Shown: positions 17,534-26,547, numbered from the stretch's first letter. The stretch: DNA of 29,630 nt from Desulfuromonas sp. (GCA_002869605.1 PKUI01000090.1:1-29630), one strand, 5' to 3'. A program made the numbers and translations. Notes: generated by a model not told the origin, from the sequence alone.

Positions 17534-17620
17534 GCCGAAGTGGTGGAACTGGTAGACACGCCATCTTGAGGGGGTGGTGGGCGACAGCCCGTGCGAGTTC
17601 GAGTCTCGCCTTCGGCACCA
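17534..17620 (+). tRNA. tRNA-Leu (anticodon GAG)
   Basis: This is an 87-base class II tRNA with acceptor GCCGAAG paired with CTTCGGC, D loop AACTGGTAGAC, anticodon stem-loop CCATC-TTGAGGG-GGTGG with anticodon GAG, a long variable arm (TGGGCGACAGCCCGTGC region), T loop GTTCGAGTC and an encoded CCA. It decodes CUC/CUU. Confidence 0.96.
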
Positions 17621-17626
17621 GTTATC

Positions 17627-17662
17627 AAAAAACCGACCCGACTTTTGTCAGGTCGGTTTTTT
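17627..17662 (+). terminator. Terminator after tRNA-Leu
   Basis: The stem AAACCGACC/GGTCGGTTT, with an inner GAC/GTC pairing around TTTT, is followed by a T run. It starts 7 bases after the tRNA CCA. Confidence 0.92.
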
Positions 17663-17763
17663 ATTTGTCGACAACAATTATAACGCCACGAAAACATCTC
17701 ACACCTAAACTTGCGCACCAACAACATTAAGGTATGCTCCAAGAAACCAACAGGAGGCCTGTG

Positions 17764-18075
17764 ATGCGCATACTGCTATTGCTTTCCTTGACCCTCGTCC
17801 CCGCCGTCGTTGCCGCGATTGAGTCCCCGTCCATCGAAACCGGTCTCATTCTATTTGAAAGCCGCCAGCTCGGCACAAGTGGGAAAAGCTGCCAAACCTG
17901 TCACCCGCAGGGTGATGGGCTCGCTGACTCGATCTACCTCGACGGCACCGAACTTATCAAGACGATCAATCTCTGCATCCGCAAACCTCTCCAGGGAGAA
18001 GCACTCGACCCATCTTCGACGGAGATGGACTCACTGGTCATGTACCTGCGTAGCCTCTACCCGGCTGCTCCGTAA
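17764..18075 (+). CDS. Small exported monoheme c-type cytochrome
   Basis: The 103-residue protein has a signal peptide (1-18, MRILLLLSLTLVPAVVAA) and one heme c site, CQTCH, with Cys43, Cys46 and axial His47. The C-terminal part (EMDSLVMYLRSLYP) holds Met88 and Met93, either of which could be the sixth heme ligand; position favours Met88. It would carry electrons in the periplasm. The ATG at 17764 lies 8 bases after AGGAGG; an upstream in-frame ATG adds ten unconserved residues and overlaps this ribosome binding site. It is a single gene between the tRNA-Leu terminator and a bidirectional hairpin. Its redox partner is unknown. Confidence 0.85.
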   Translation: MRILLLLSLTLVPAVVAAIESPSIETGLILFESRQLGTSGKSCQTCHPQGDGLADSIYLDGTELIKTINLCIRKPLQGEALDPSSTEMDSLVMYLRSLYPAAP

Positions 18076-18078
18076 AAC

Positions 18079-18106
18079 AAAAAAGGCCGGCATTACTGCC
18101 GGCCTT
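18079..18106 (-). terminator. Terminator shared by two convergent genes
   Basis: AAGGCCGGCA and TGCCGGCCTT form a 10-bp perfect stem around TTAC. The minus-strand side is followed by a run of T and fits a strong terminator for the gene at 18130-18528. The plus-strand side has only TTAATT, so it is weaker for the cytochrome gene. Confidence 0.85.
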
Positions 18107-18129
18107 AATTCATCGTGGACAACGTCTAT

Positions 18130-18528
18130 CTAACAGCCACAACCGCAATTGTGACATACAACCTTGTCACTCCCCTCGGGCTCGATGGTCTCAGGGGCAA
18201 ACGCGACCCGTTTAACCCCGCGGCGAATATCCTCCAAAAGATCCAGGTTCTGACTACAACCGATCACATGACCGAGGCAGACATTGCCTAAACCTGGGCG
18301 CTGCGAGCGGATGCGCACGGCGTTGAGCAAGTCACTATAGCCGCTAACTTCGATCGTATGCGCATCTTCGGTGGTAAAAGACAACTCAAAACCGCAACTG
18401 CCAAGCAGATCGTTTAAAGAGGCAGCCTCATCCGCAAGTTTTGCCGGATCCAGGGGGTAACACCAGTCATCCCGAACGAAATTAACCTGGTACAGGCAGA
18501 GTGTTATCTGCTCTTTGCTACCGTTCAT
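18130..18528 (-). CDS. Conserved-looking hypothetical protein with Cys-rich tail
   Basis: I do not recognise this 132-residue protein. It has no signal peptide and no membrane segment. It holds eleven cysteines; five of them sit in the last 16 residues, in a tail ending CHNCGCGC, a cluster suited to binding a metal ion or iron-sulphur centre. Others are C11, C23, C45, C84 and C91. The start codon overlaps the stop of the PDZ gene (ATGA), so translation is coupled to it. It is the last gene of the YciO-PDZ-Cys-tail group and is followed by a strong terminator. The body looks alpha/beta and gives no motif for a catalytic role. Confidence 0.7.
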   Translation of the reverse strand: MNGSKEQITLCLYQVNFVRDDWCYPLDPAKLADEAASLNDLLGSCGFELSFTTEDAHTIEVSGYSDLLNAVRIRSQRPGLGNVCLGHVIGCSQNLDLLEDIRRGVKRVAFAPETIEPEGSDKVVCHNCGCGC

Positions 18529-18941
18529 TGACTCTTCTCACTGGCGGAGGGCATCATCTTGACCCCGGGAATTTTCACCGGCGGAACCATCAGGATGCGG
18601 CGCACCAGCGTGACGCTGTACGTACCACTGACACCGGGTCGCTGATAGGTTAACATCACCTTGCTCCCACCATCACCACGTATCAGATTGTTACTGACCA
18701 GCATAAAATCTGTACCGACTAAGCGGACTCCATCGATCTGCAGAATCAGATCCCCGGGCAAAAGCCCTGCTTCCATCGCCGGAGAACCCTTCAGCACGGC
18801 AAGTACCACAACCTCCCCTTGCTCGGTAGGAACCACCTGTAAACCGATACCGGCCACCCCGAGTTCTTCAATGGGATGGGCCGCAATGAGCCCCAGCGCC
18901 ACCAATAAAACCAAGGATGCTTTAAGTAAAAAACGCTTCAC
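18525..18941 (-). CDS. Exported single-PDZ-domain protein
   Basis: The 138-residue protein begins with a signal peptide (about 1-21, MKRFLLKASLVLLVALGLIAA). One PDZ domain follows (about 30-115): GLQVVPTEQGEVVVLAVLKGSPAMEAGLLPGDLILQIDG has the ligand-groove and GDLI turn typical of HtrA-type and C-terminal-processing-protease PDZ domains. No protease domain is present, so it is probably a periplasmic binding module for protein C-termini. It starts with GTG 2 bases after the YciO-like gene and overlaps the next gene by ATGA. Its partner is unknown. Confidence 0.78.
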   Translation of the reverse strand: MKRFLLKASLVLLVALGLIAAHPIEELGVAGIGLQVVPTEQGEVVVLAVLKGSPAMEAGLLPGDLILQIDGVRLVGTDFMLVSNNLIRGDGGSKVMLTYQRPGVSGTYSVTLVRRILMVPPVKIPGVKMMPSASEKSQ

Positions 18942-18943
18942 GG

Positions 18944-19558
18944 TTACTCTTCTACAATCCAGGAGATATCGCCAAGCCCTTCGCGCAAAAGCTCCGCACG
19001 ATCGTCAATCAGGCTGATCACCGTTGACGGGTCACCGCTCATAATGCCGCCATCAACAACCATATCAAGGCTACGACCCAACTGTTCGTCAATATCCATG
19101 GGATCATTCATGACATCATCACCAGTAACATTGGCGCTGGTCGTAACCAGAGGATGACCGAGTTCCTTGACAATCGACAAGGCAATGGGATTGTCGGGGA
19201 TACGGATACCGACAGTCTTTTGACGTGTCGTCAACAGATCGGGCACAGCACGGGTCGCCTCAAGCACAAAGGTAAATGGCCCCGGAAGATGCCGACGCAT
19301 GATCTTGTAGGCAAAGTTGCTCACTTGTGCATAATTCGAAACATCTGAAAGGTCGGCGCAGATAAACGAAAACGGTTTGCGCGGATCACGCTGCTTGATC
19401 TGATAGATCTTACGGACACCCTTGCGATTGAAAATATCGCAACCGATGCCGTAGATGGTGTCGGTTGGATACGCGATCACACCACCCTGTTTCAGACAAT
19501 CCACGACACGATGTATGTGTCGCAATTGCGGGGTCTGTTGATTAATCGATACCAGCAT
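18944..19558 (-). CDS. YrdC/Sua5-domain protein, YciO-like (possible threonylcarbamoyl-AMP synthase)
   Basis: The 204-residue protein is closest overall to E. coli YciO in length and in the GGVIAYPTDTIYGIGC opening (25-40). Unlike YciO, it keeps the KxR motif (K55, R57) and K61 that Sua5/YrdC enzymes use to bind ATP and threonine, and the TSAN motif at 140-143. Sua5/YrdC makes threonylcarbamoyl-AMP for the t6A modification of tRNAs that read ANN codons. It may therefore be the working t6A enzyme or a paralogue; a second yrdC elsewhere would favour the latter. It heads the group with the PDZ and Cys-tail genes, 69 bases after DUF493. Confidence 0.85.
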   Translation of the reverse strand: MLVSINQQTPQLRHIHRVVDCLKQGGVIAYPTDTIYGIGCDIFNRKGVRKIYQIKQRDPRKPFSFICADLSDVSNYAQVSNFAYKIMRRHLPGPFTFVLEATRAVPDLLTTRQKTVGIRIPDNPIALSIVKELGHPLVTTSANVTGDDVMNDPMDIDEQLGRSLDMVVDGGIMSGDPSTVISLIDDRAELLREGLGDISWIVEE

Positions 19559-19627
19559 AAAACCTCCGCGAAAACCATGATCAATTATGTTTCTGAACGC
19601 TATATTTTACCTAGGATGAGATGCAAA

Positions 19628-19900
19628 TCAAAGCAGATAACGCAACCCTTCGACACCGTGGATCTGGTGGTAAATTTGCTCAAGGTGCTTGCGGCTTGTA
19701 ACCCGAACCAGAATCGTCACACAGCGGTGTTTTGAGTTACTGCTGGCACGGACTCTCAGGGCATGCTGCGAAACCGTTACAACCTCTTTCAGGGCATCTA
19801 CCAATGCCAGGTTAAAATCGTCATGATTGGGGCCGAAGGCCTTAAACTCATAATCAAGTGGATAATCAAGCTGATCAAAAGGGGATTCGGAAGACATCAT
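19628..19900 (-). CDS. DUF493 (YbeD-like) small protein
   Basis: The 90-residue protein has a ferredoxin-like, ACT-type fold pattern (beta-alpha-beta-beta-alpha-beta) and the DUF493 core, from [11 protein letters not shown] through [20 protein letters not shown]. The E. coli member, YbeD, lies between dacA and lipB, and its function is not established. Here it follows dut, whose TGA stop overlaps the start ATG (ATGATG). A GGAGG ribosome binding site lies 7 bases before the first ATG. A second ATG, one codon later, is equally possible. Confidence 0.85.
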   Translation of the reverse strand: MMSSESPFDQLDYPLDYEFKAFGPNHDDFNLALVDALKEVVTVSQHALRVRASSNSKHRCVTILVRVTSRKHLEQIYHQIHGVEGLRYLL

Positions 19901-20358
19901 ACACCGCCCTCCCCTTGAGTGACACCGGTATGGCCGAACCCGCCGCTGTTACGCACGGTTTCAGACAGGTCCTTAACCTCCACCAAACCGGCCTGAACGA
20001 CCGGCGCAATAACCAATTGAGCAATCCTGTCCGCATGGCATATTTCAACCAGCTCCTGCCCGAGATTGATCATCAACACACCGATCTCACCGCGGTAGTC
20101 CGCGTCAATCGTACCAATGCCATTGACCAGGGCCAGCCCGTGACGCAGGGCAAGTCCCGAACGCGCCCTGACCTGCCCCTCGTAACCAACGGGAATCGCG
20201 ACGGCAATTCCGGTCGAGACCAAGGCCCGTTCTCCGGGGTTCAAGGTCAAAGGTGTTTCAAGGCAGGCATATAAATCCATTCCGGCTGCGTGTTCGGTCA
20301 TGTAACGGGGGAACGTAGCCTGATCATGCAAACGCAACACGGGTATCTCGACGGACAT
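19897..20358 (-). CDS. dut: Deoxyuridine 5'-triphosphate nucleotidohydrolase
   Basis: Dut hydrolyses dUTP to dUMP and pyrophosphate, keeping uracil out of DNA and feeding thymidylate synthesis. The 153-residue trimeric-type enzyme has all five motifs: AAGMDLYA (I), ARSGLA (II), [13 protein letters not shown] (III, with the catalytic Asp), [10 protein letters not shown] (IV) and the C-terminal [10 protein letters not shown] (V) that closes over the nucleotide. An AGGAG ribosome binding site overlaps the stop region of the M16 peptidase gene, 3 bases before. Confidence 0.96.
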   Translation of the reverse strand: MSVEIPVLRLHDQATFPRYMTEHAAGMDLYACLETPLTLNPGERALVSTGIAVAIPVGYEGQVRARSGLALRHGLALVNGIGTIDADYRGEIGVLMINLGQELVEICHADRIAQLVIAPVVQAGLVEVKDLSETVRNSGGFGHTGVTQGEGGV

Positions 20359-20361
20359 CCA

Positions 20362-21639
20362 TCAACTCCTAAACGACGGTGAATCAAAACAGAGATCCAG
20401 CATGCCGATCTCCCTGTCACGCACATTGCCGACCATCTGCAGGTGCAGGTTTTCTCCCCGCATCAGCGGTCCAGCGATCGCGACGATATCTTCGGCACTC
20501 ACCGCATCAATTCGCTGCACAACATCCGTAATCGGAATGCTGTGGCCAAAGTAGATCTCATCTTTAGCCAACCGCGACATGCGATTATCACTGTTTTCAA
20601 GGGAAAGTAGCAGGTTCCCCTTGAGCTGATTGCGCGCCGCAACAAGCTCCTCTTCGGCGACCGGGTGGCAACTCAGTTCACGCAGTTCACGAATGATTAC
20701 GTCCACAGCCTCCCGAATATCTCCAGGGGCGACTCCGGCATAAATCACCTGCGCGCCGCTGTCGGAAAAGCCATTCAGATAACTGTAGATCGAGTAAGCC
20801 AGACCACGCTCCTCACGCACCTTCTGAAAGAGCCGCGAGCCCATACTACTGCCAAGCAGGGTATTAAACAGGTAAAAAGCGTGACGTTGCGGATCGGATT
20901 GCGGCAACCCCGGTGCAGCGAGACACAGATGAACCTGTTCGAGGTCGCGGGTATCAACATCAACTCCGTAGCGCACTGCGGGCGGTGTCTGGGGTGATAA
21001 TGCCGTGCCGGCATGCAAAGATCCGAATGCTGCGGAAACCTGGGCAACCAGGGCCTCATGTTCAACATCACCCGCTGCACAGATCAGAAGACGTCGGCCG
21101 CAATAATTCTCATGCATGAAGTCGACAAGCTGTTCACGGGAGACCTCGGAGACGGAATCATGATAGCCGAGTACGGGCCGACCGAGCGGGTGATCGCGCC
21201 AGAGCCCTTCGCAAAGCTGTTCATGAACAAGATCTTCGGGAGCGTCCTGCATCATCGAGATCTCCTGCAGGATGACACGACGTTCCTTTTCCATTTCATC
21301 GGCAACAAAGGTCGAGTTCAACAGCAAGTCAGAAAGAAGGTCAATGGCAAACGGCAAGGAGTCACCGAGGATTTTAGCGTAGTAACAACTGAATTCGCGA
21401 CTGGTGAAGGCGTTCAGGAGCCCCCCTACCGCATCGATTTCGCGCGCAATCGCGTGAGCATCCCGGGACGAGGTGCCCTTAAAGAGCATGTGTTCGATAA
21501 AATGGGAACTACCACTCAAAGCGAGTGGTTCGTGACGTGAACCGTGCTGTACCCAGACTCCGAGGGCCACGGAATGAATAGACGGGATCCGCTCAGAAAT
21601 GACGCGGATCCCGTTATCCAGAACAGACTTATTAATCAT
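20362..21639 (-). CDS. M16-family zinc metalloprotease (processing-peptidase-like)
   Basis: The 425-residue protein has the inverted zinc motif HxxEH in SSHFIEHMLFKGT (His46, Glu49, His50) with the third ligand Glu125 in VILQEI, and the second, inactive half ends with the Arg/Tyr-bearing ERGLAYSIYS that closes the active site. Members of this clan cut peptides in a closed chamber; bacterial ones beside pnp are widespread and their substrates mostly unknown. No signal peptide is seen. It follows pnp by 8 bases and overlaps the dut control region, so it belongs to the rpsO-pnp transcript. Confidence 0.92.
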   Translation of the reverse strand: MINKSVLDNGIRVISERIPSIHSVALGVWVQHGSRHEPLALSGSSHFIEHMLFKGTSSRDAHAIAREIDAVGGLLNAFTSREFSCYYAKILGDSLPFAIDLLSDLLLNSTFVADEMEKERRVILQEISMMQDAPEDLVHEQLCEGLWRDHPLGRPVLGYHDSVSEVSREQLVDFMHENYCGRRLLICAAGDVEHEALVAQVSAAFGSLHAGTALSPQTPPAVRYGVDVDTRDLEQVHLCLAAPGLPQSDPQRHAFYLFNTLLGSSMGSRLFQKVREERGLAYSIYSYLNGFSDSGAQVIYAGVAPGDIREAVDVIIRELRELSCHPVAEEELVAARNQLKGNLLLSLENSDNRMSRLAKDEIYFGHSIPITDVVQRIDAVSAEDIVAIAGPLMRGENLHLQMVGNVRDREIGMLDLCFDSPSFRS

Positions 21640-21647
21640 CGAGGCGT

Positions 21648-23756
21648 TTAGCCTTCTTCAGGAAGTTCCAGGCCCAGGGCTTCCTTACGCGAAAGCTTGA
21701 TCTTGCCCTGTTTGTCGATGCCGATGCACTTAACCAGTACCTCATCCCCCTCCTTGAGGATATCGGTGACCGTCTTGACGCGCTCCTTAGCGAGCTCGGA
21801 GATATGCACCAGACCGTCCGTGCCGGGGAAGATCTCGACGAAGGCGCCGAACTCCATGATACGACGAACGGTACCATTGTAAAGCTTGCCGACTTCCGCT
21901 TCCTGGGTCAGGTCACGGATCATCTTGATCGCCGCCTTGCAGGCGTCGCCATCGGCAGAAGCTATATTGATACGACCGTCATCCTCGATGTCGATGGCAC
22001 AACCGGTCGCTTCGATGATGCCACGTACGTTCTTACCACCGGAACCGATAACGGTACGAACCTGGTCCGGCTTGACGCGAATGGTGGTAATACGCGGAGC
22101 ATACTTGGAGAGATCGCCACGCGGAGCCTCAAGCGCCTCGGCCATTTTACCAAGGATATGTAGACGACCCTGCTTGGCCTGATCCAAAGCCTGACTCATG
22201 ATCTCCTTGGTCACACCGTTGATCTTGATATCCATCTGCAGAGCGGCAACCCCTTCACGGGTACCGGTGACCTTGAAGTCCATGTCGCCGAGGTGATCCT
22301 CGTCACCGAGAATGTCGGAGAGAACCGCAATGTCGTCACCCTCTTTGATCAGGCCCATGGCAATACCGGCCACCGAATCCTTGACCGGGCAACCGGCATC
22401 CATCAGCGCCAGCGAAGAGCCGCAGACACTCGCCATCGACGAGGAGCCGTTTGACTCGAGGATATCGGAGACCAGGCGTACGGTGTAAGGGAAGTCGTCC
22501 TGGCTCGGCAGGATACTGGCAACAGATCGCTCGGCGAGCATGCCGTGGCCGATCTCACGACGACCGGGGAACAGGCGCATGCTGGTCTCACCGACGCAGA
22601 ACGGAGGGAAGTTGTAGTGGAGCATGAATTTCTTGAACTCCATCCCCTGGATGTTGTCCATGCGCTGCTCATCAACGCTGGTACCGAAGGTCGCCGCCAC
22701 CAGAGCCTGGGTTTCACCACGGGTGAACAGGGCGCTGCCGTGAGCGCGCGGCAACACGCCGACTTCACAGGTAATGGGGCGAACGGTATCGAAGCTGCGA
22801 CCGTCGATACGGATCTTGTCCTTGACCACCATCTGGCGCACGATGTTCTTGTTCAAAGCGCCGATCGCGCTTGATATTTCGTCTTCACGACCCTCAAACT
22901 CTTCTGCCAACGCTTCCTTGACTTCACTCTTGAGCGCATCGATAGCTGCGTAGCGATCCTGCTTCTCACGGATTTTAACGGAGGCGAGCATCTTGTCGGC
23001 GGCCAGGGCCTTAACCCGCTCGGCGATGTCGGCATCGGCCTCGGGTACTTCGAAGACACGCTTGGCGCAACCGACTTTGTTCTGCAGCTCTTCCTGGGCA
23101 GCGATCAACGGTTGCATAGCGTCGTGACCGAAGAAAATGGCGGCGAGCATATCCTCTTCGCTGACCAGATCGGCTTCACCTTCAACCATGATCACGGCAT
23201 CCTTGGAACCGGCGACGATAATATTGATGTCGCTCTGTTCGATCTGCTCGCGATTGGGGTTGGCAATCAGCTGACCCTCGACACGGCCGACACGCACACC
23301 TGCGATCGGGCCGGCAAACGGGATATCCGAAACGGTCACCGATGCCGAGGCAGCAACAATCGCCAGGGTGTCGGGATCGTTGACGCAGTCTGCCGAAATG
23401 ACCGACGGCATAATCTGGGTCTCAAAAAGGTACCCCTTGGGGAATAGAGGACGCATCGGGCGGTCGATAAGGCGACAAATCAGAGTTTCGCGCTCGGTTG
23501 AACCACGCTCACGGCGGAAGAAGGAGCCGGGGATCTTGCCCGCTGCGTAAAATTTCTCCGAGTAGTTGACGGTCAGTGGGAAGAAATCCTGCCCCTCACG
23601 CATCGTTTTAGCCGATACGGCGGTACACAGGATCTTGGTCTCACCGTAGGTGAGCACCGTGGCACCGCTGGCCTGGCGGGCCATCTTGCCGGTCTCGATC
23701 GTCAACGGCTGACCGTTAAAATCGATCTCTACTTTCTGATAGGTTTCTTCAAACAT
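21648..23756 (-). CDS. pnp: Polyribonucleotide nucleotidyltransferase (PNPase)
   Basis: PNPase degrades RNA from the 3' end with phosphate and can add tails in reverse. The 702-residue protein shows two RNase PH domains (about 10-210 and 310-540), a linking helical domain, a KH domain with the GSGG loop in [12 protein letters not shown], and an S1 domain (about 615-690, [22 protein letters not shown]). [12 protein letters not shown] and GRREIGHG are family phosphate/RNA-binding stretches. I chose ATG 23756, six bases after AAGGAG; an upstream GTG-like start adds eight residues read from the leader. The leader can fold over the ribosome binding site (see that entry). Confidence 0.97.
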   Translation of the reverse strand: MFEETYQKVEIDFNGQPLTIETGKMARQASGATVLTYGETKILCTAVSAKTMREGQDFFPLTVNYSEKFYAAGKIPGSFFRRERGSTERETLICRLIDRPMRPLFPKGYLFETQIMPSVISADCVNDPDTLAIVAASASVTVSDIPFAGPIAGVRVGRVEGQLIANPNREQIEQSDINIIVAGSKDAVIMVEGEADLVSEEDMLAAIFFGHDAMQPLIAAQEELQNKVGCAKRVFEVPEADADIAERVKALAADKMLASVKIREKQDRYAAIDALKSEVKEALAEEFEGREDEISSAIGALNKNIVRQMVVKDKIRIDGRSFDTVRPITCEVGVLPRAHGSALFTRGETQALVAATFGTSVDEQRMDNIQGMEFKKFMLHYNFPPFCVGETSMRLFPGRREIGHGMLAERSVASILPSQDDFPYTVRLVSDILESNGSSSMASVCGSSLALMDAGCPVKDSVAGIAMGLIKEGDDIAVLSDILGDEDHLGDMDFKVTGTREGVAALQMDIKINGVTKEIMSQALDQAKQGRLHILGKMAEALEAPRGDLSKYAPRITTIRVKPDQVRTVIGSGGKNVRGIIEATGCAIDIEDDGRINIASADGDACKAAIKMIRDLTQEAEVGKLYNGTVRRIMEFGAFVEIFPGTDGLVHISELAKERVKTVTDILKEGDEVLVKCIGIDKQGKIKLSRKEALGLELPEEG

Positions 23757-23762
23757 TTTGTT

Positions 23763-23875
23763 CTCCTTGTGTCCAGACACTGGACACCTTTTTCAAAGGT
23801 CTAAAACAGCACAAGGAGGTTGGCCTGAGACAGTACCTGCATAAATGGTGCAGATGCTCTCTCCGGACAGCCTCC
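23763..23875 (-). promoter_or_regulatory. Structured pnp leader with ribosome binding site sequestration
   Basis: On the minus strand, CTCCTTGTG (23818-23810) is a perfect 9-base complement of CACAAGGAG (23771-23763), which is the pnp ribosome binding site. Between them lie a 6-bp triloop hairpin (23800-23786) and an 8-bp triloop hairpin GTGTCCAG/CTGGACAC (23787-23769) that shares three bases with the sequestering stem. Upstream, GGAGG (23875-23871) can pair with CCTCC (23819-23815), enclosing a further hairpin (23855-23835), and would free the ribosome binding site. These are mutually exclusive pairings read by eye; no energies were computed. Confidence 0.6.
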
Positions 23876-23892
23876 CTGCTACGACGTGTAGA

Positions 23893-23933
23893 AAACAAAA
23901 GGGCAGCTCACCGTGCGGCTGGGCTGCCCTTTT
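23893..23933 (-). terminator. Terminator-type hairpin between rpsO and pnp
   Basis: AAAAGGGCAGC and GCTGCCCTTTT pair perfectly over 11 bp around a 15-base loop, followed on the minus strand by GTTTTC. It starts right after the rpsO stop codon. It probably ends part of the transcripts and protects the rpsO 3' end; a similar hairpin lies between these genes in E. coli. Confidence 0.8.
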
Positions 23934-23935
23934 AA

Positions 23936-24202
23936 TTATCTACGGATACCAAGTTTATTGATAACGACACGATAGCGCTCAACGTCCTTGCTTTTAAGGT
24001 AGTCGAGCAAACGGCGTCTCTGACCGACGATCTTGAGCAGTCCGCGACGGGAGTGATGATCCTTGTGATGGGTACGGAAATGATCAGTCAGGTACGTGAT
24101 GCGCTCAGAGAGAAGAGCAATCTGTACCTCGGGAGAACCCGTATCATTGTCGTGAGTCTTAAATTCGTTGATGATTTCTTGTTTACGTTCAGTGGCTGTC
24201 AC
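23936..24202 (-). CDS. rpsO: Ribosomal protein S15
   Basis: S15 binds 16S rRNA early in assembly of the small subunit platform. The 88-residue protein matches the family in length and has the signatures [16 protein letters not shown] and [25 protein letters not shown]. It starts with GTG, unusual for a ribosomal protein, but is backed by AAGGAGGTG, a near-perfect ribosome binding site. It has its own promoter and is followed by a terminator hairpin and then pnp, the same order as in E. coli. Confidence 0.97.
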   Translation of the reverse strand: MTATERKQEIINEFKTHDNDTGSPEVQIALLSERITYLTDHFRTHHKDHHSRRGLLKIVGQRRRLLDYLKSKDVERYRVVINKLGIRR

Positions 24203-24229
24203 GCTGCCACCTCCTTTCCTTCGCAGTTT

Positions 24230-24257
24230 TTTATGAGCGCCCGAACAGAGGCGTCAA
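24230..24257 (-). promoter_or_regulatory. Probable internal promoter of rpsO-pnp
   Basis: On the minus strand TTGACG (24257-24252), a 16-base spacer and CATAAA (24235-24230) lie 28 bases before the rpsO start codon, in the 98-base gap after truB. The -35 is strong and the -10 fair. Confidence 0.55.
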
Positions 24258-24300
24258 GGATGAGACTAGTACCATAAATGACTTACAGTGTAAAGGATTA

Positions 24301-25221
24301 TTACAGCTGTTCACGCACCTGGTTGAAGACCCGTTGCAATTCAAAATCACCCCGTTTTTCATGGGCTCGCTCTGGGGCATAGACCGCCAAGCCGACCAGA
24401 CAATCCCGATAGACCAGACTGACCTCGGCCCCAGCTTCCGGAAGCGCTCCCACCACCTGTGAGATCGCCGGAGGCACACCATCGAGCAGACGCGAAACCG
24501 CCCCCTCTTCAAGTTCCAGGCACGCCCTCCCCCCTACAACCTGCAGCATGCTCAAAGCAGGGAGATCCTCGTGACGCTCCATATAGGCTGCAACATCTTC
24601 AAGGGTCAGTGCCTGGTCAATTTCGAATGGACCGCTACGCAAACGACGCAGAGCCGTCAAATGTGCGCCACAACCGAGTCGTTGTCCGAGATCATGGGCA
24701 AGGGTGCGCACATAGGTGCCACGTGAACAATCAATTGTGCAGATAACTTGGTCGGAGGAAATCTCCTCGATATGCCAAGCATAGACGGTGATGTTTCTTT
24801 TTTTACGTTCAACCTCCTGCCCTTTGCGGGCAAGCTTGTAGAGTGGCACACCGTCCTTCTTGATCGCTGAATACATCGGCGGAAGCTGTTCTTGTGGCCC
24901 GGTCAAGGTTTTGATCGCCGCTAGGATCGCAGACTCATTCACCTGCTCCATAGACCCCCTAAAGACAACCTCTCCCTCGGCATCCTGAGTGTCGGTAGCC
25001 GCCCCGAGAGCTATGGTAGCGTGGTAGGTTTTTTGTTCTTCCCGAAGAAAAGGTATGACCCGCGTCCCCTCGCCAACCGCAATCGGCAAAACCCCGGTTG
25101 CCATAGGGTCCAGAGTGCCGGTATGACCGATCCGGCGTTGCTGCAGGAGTTTACGCATACGGGAAACAACAGCATGGGAGGAGAGTCCCTGCGGTTTATC
25201 GATAACCAGGAGTCCATGCAT
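24301..25221 (-). CDS. truB: tRNA pseudouridine-55 synthase
   Basis: TruB turns U55 of the T loop of most tRNAs into pseudouridine. The 306-residue protein opens with GLLVIDKPQGLSSH, has catalytic Asp38 in GHTGTLDPMATG, the YSAIKKDGVPLYKLAR stretch and the RGTYVRTLAHDLG strand of the active site, and a C-terminal PUA-like part from about 235. It begins 6 bases after nrnA, in the infB-ylxP-rbfA-nrnA-truB run. Confidence 0.96.
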   Translation of the reverse strand: MHGLLVIDKPQGLSSHAVVSRMRKLLQQRRIGHTGTLDPMATGVLPIAVGEGTRVIPFLREEQKTYHATIALGAATDTQDAEGEVVFRGSMEQVNESAILAAIKTLTGPQEQLPPMYSAIKKDGVPLYKLARKGQEVERKKRNITVYAWHIEEISSDQVICTIDCSRGTYVRTLAHDLGQRLGCGAHLTALRRLRSGPFEIDQALTLEDVAAYMERHEDLPALSMLQVVGGRACLELEEGAVSRLLDGVPPAISQVVGALPEAGAEVSLVYRDCLVGLAVYAPERAHEKRGDFELQRVFNQVREQL

Positions 25222-25227
25222 AGAGAG

Positions 25228-26187
25228 TTAAGGCATTAACTGCTGAACGCGCGCGAAGACATCTTTGTGGACCGCTTCAATGTCACCGTCAATCAAAACA
25301 CCGGCAGCGTTGTGATGCCCGCCACCGCCGAGTGCAGCCGCCAGAGAACCGACATCAACCAGCCCCTTGGAGCGGAAACCGACTTTGACCGCATCATCGC
25401 GCACCTGGCGGAAGAAAATGGCAACTTCGACCCCTTCAAGGGAACGAGGATAGTTGACAAAGCCGTCTGTATGCTCGGGACCAGCCTGACAATTAGAGAA
25501 CATCTCCAGGGTGCAGGTCACGGCGGCAAAACGTCCGCAGGGTGAGATTTCAAGGGTCTGCAGTGCTTCGCCGAGTAGGCGGAGACGGGTCAAGGGCTGG
25601 CTTTCATAGAGATGACTGGCAATGGCCCAGGTATCAACCCCACAATCGACCATTTCTGCAGCAACCTGGAAGGCCTCGGGATTCGCGTTTGAATAGCGGA
25701 AAGAACCGGTGTCCGAGGTAATTGCGGTGTAGATACAGACAGCTACATTACGGGAAATGGGGATATCGCCAGCCTTGAGGATACGGTATATCAGGGTTCC
25801 GGTGGCGCTGGCGGCCGTATCGAGGAGTATCACATCACCAAATTCAGAACCGGGGTGATGATCAATATTGATCAAAGTCTTGCCACGCTGCTGAAGATCG
25901 TTCCCTGCACGACGCAGGTCTCCAGAGTCAAGCACGAACACCGCATCGAATTGTTGCTCGGAGTCGAGTTCAGAGACAACGCTATCTGAACCGGGCAAGA
26001 ACTTGAAGGTATCGGGGACACCATCACGATTGTAAGCTTCGACCTTTTTACCCGCTTCACGCAGAGCTAGGGTCAGAGCAAGAGTCGAGGCCAGGGCATC
26101 ACCATCGGGGTTTTCATGTGCCGTAACCAGAAACCGCTCCCCTTCGCGGACATGCTTGAGGATCTCTTCAATCGCCGTCTGCATCAT
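25228..26187 (-). CDS. nrnA: DHH-family nanoRNase / pAp phosphatase
   Basis: NrnA-type enzymes degrade two- to five-base RNAs and, in several bacteria, remove the 3' phosphate of pAp. The 319-residue protein has the metal-binding motifs HENPDGDA (near 25), DSGD, and DHHPGSEFG, and the C-terminal DHHA1 motif [10 protein letters not shown] near 290. It overlaps the end of rbfA by 20 bases. Two adjacent ATG codons (26187, 26184) are possible starts. Its place between rbfA and truB is common in deltaproteobacteria and Firmicutes and links RNA decay to translation genes. A specific substrate is not shown here. Confidence 0.92.
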   Translation of the reverse strand: MMQTAIEEILKHVREGERFLVTAHENPDGDALASTLALTLALREAGKKVEAYNRDGVPDTFKFLPGSDSVVSELDSEQQFDAVFVLDSGDLRRAGNDLQQRGKTLINIDHHPGSEFGDVILLDTAASATGTLIYRILKAGDIPISRNVAVCIYTAITSDTGSFRYSNANPEAFQVAAEMVDCGVDTWAIASHLYESQPLTRLRLLGEALQTLEISPCGRFAAVTCTLEMFSNCQAGPEHTDGFVNYPRSLEGVEVAIFFRQVRDDAVKVGFRSKGLVDVGSLAAALGGGGHHNAAGVLIDGDIEAVHKDVFARVQQLMP

Positions 26188-26527
26188 TCTTCTTGAGCTC
26201 CTTGATCAAAGACTCAATGCGATTTCCATATTCGAGGGAGGCATCGAAACAAAACTGCAGTTCAGGAGTACAACGCAGCCTGAGACGCTTCCCGAGTTCT
26301 CGACGAATAAAAGGCGTAGCCTTGGCGAGAGCATTCTGCGTGGCGTCTTTCTGACCCTGCTCCCCCATCACGGTATAGTAAACTCGGGCATGTCGCAGGT
26401 CGCCACTGACATCAACCGCGGTCAAGGTTACAAAACCGATCCGCGGGTCTTTGACCTCGCGCAGCAGCAAGTTCGAAATTTCTTTTTGAATCTGATCGAC
26501 GACTCGGCGCTGACGGGGACTGGCCAC
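26168..26527 (-). CDS. rbfA: 30S ribosome-binding factor A
   Basis: RbfA is a KH-type protein that aids late maturation of the 30S subunit and 16S rRNA 5' end processing. The 119-residue protein has the family signatures [31 protein letters not shown] (here 6-36) and [13 protein letters not shown], then [16 protein letters not shown], in the expected order. It starts at GTG (26527) after AAGGAAG. It lies after ylxP and overlaps nrnA by 20 bases. Confidence 0.94.
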   Translation of the reverse strand: MASPRQRRVVDQIQKEISNLLLREVKDPRIGFVTLTAVDVSGDLRHARVYYTVMGEQGQKDATQNALAKATPFIRRELGKRLRLRCTPELQFCFDASLEYGNRIESLIKELKKNDADGD

Positions 26528-26547
26528 GAAAATCTTCCTTAACGCTA

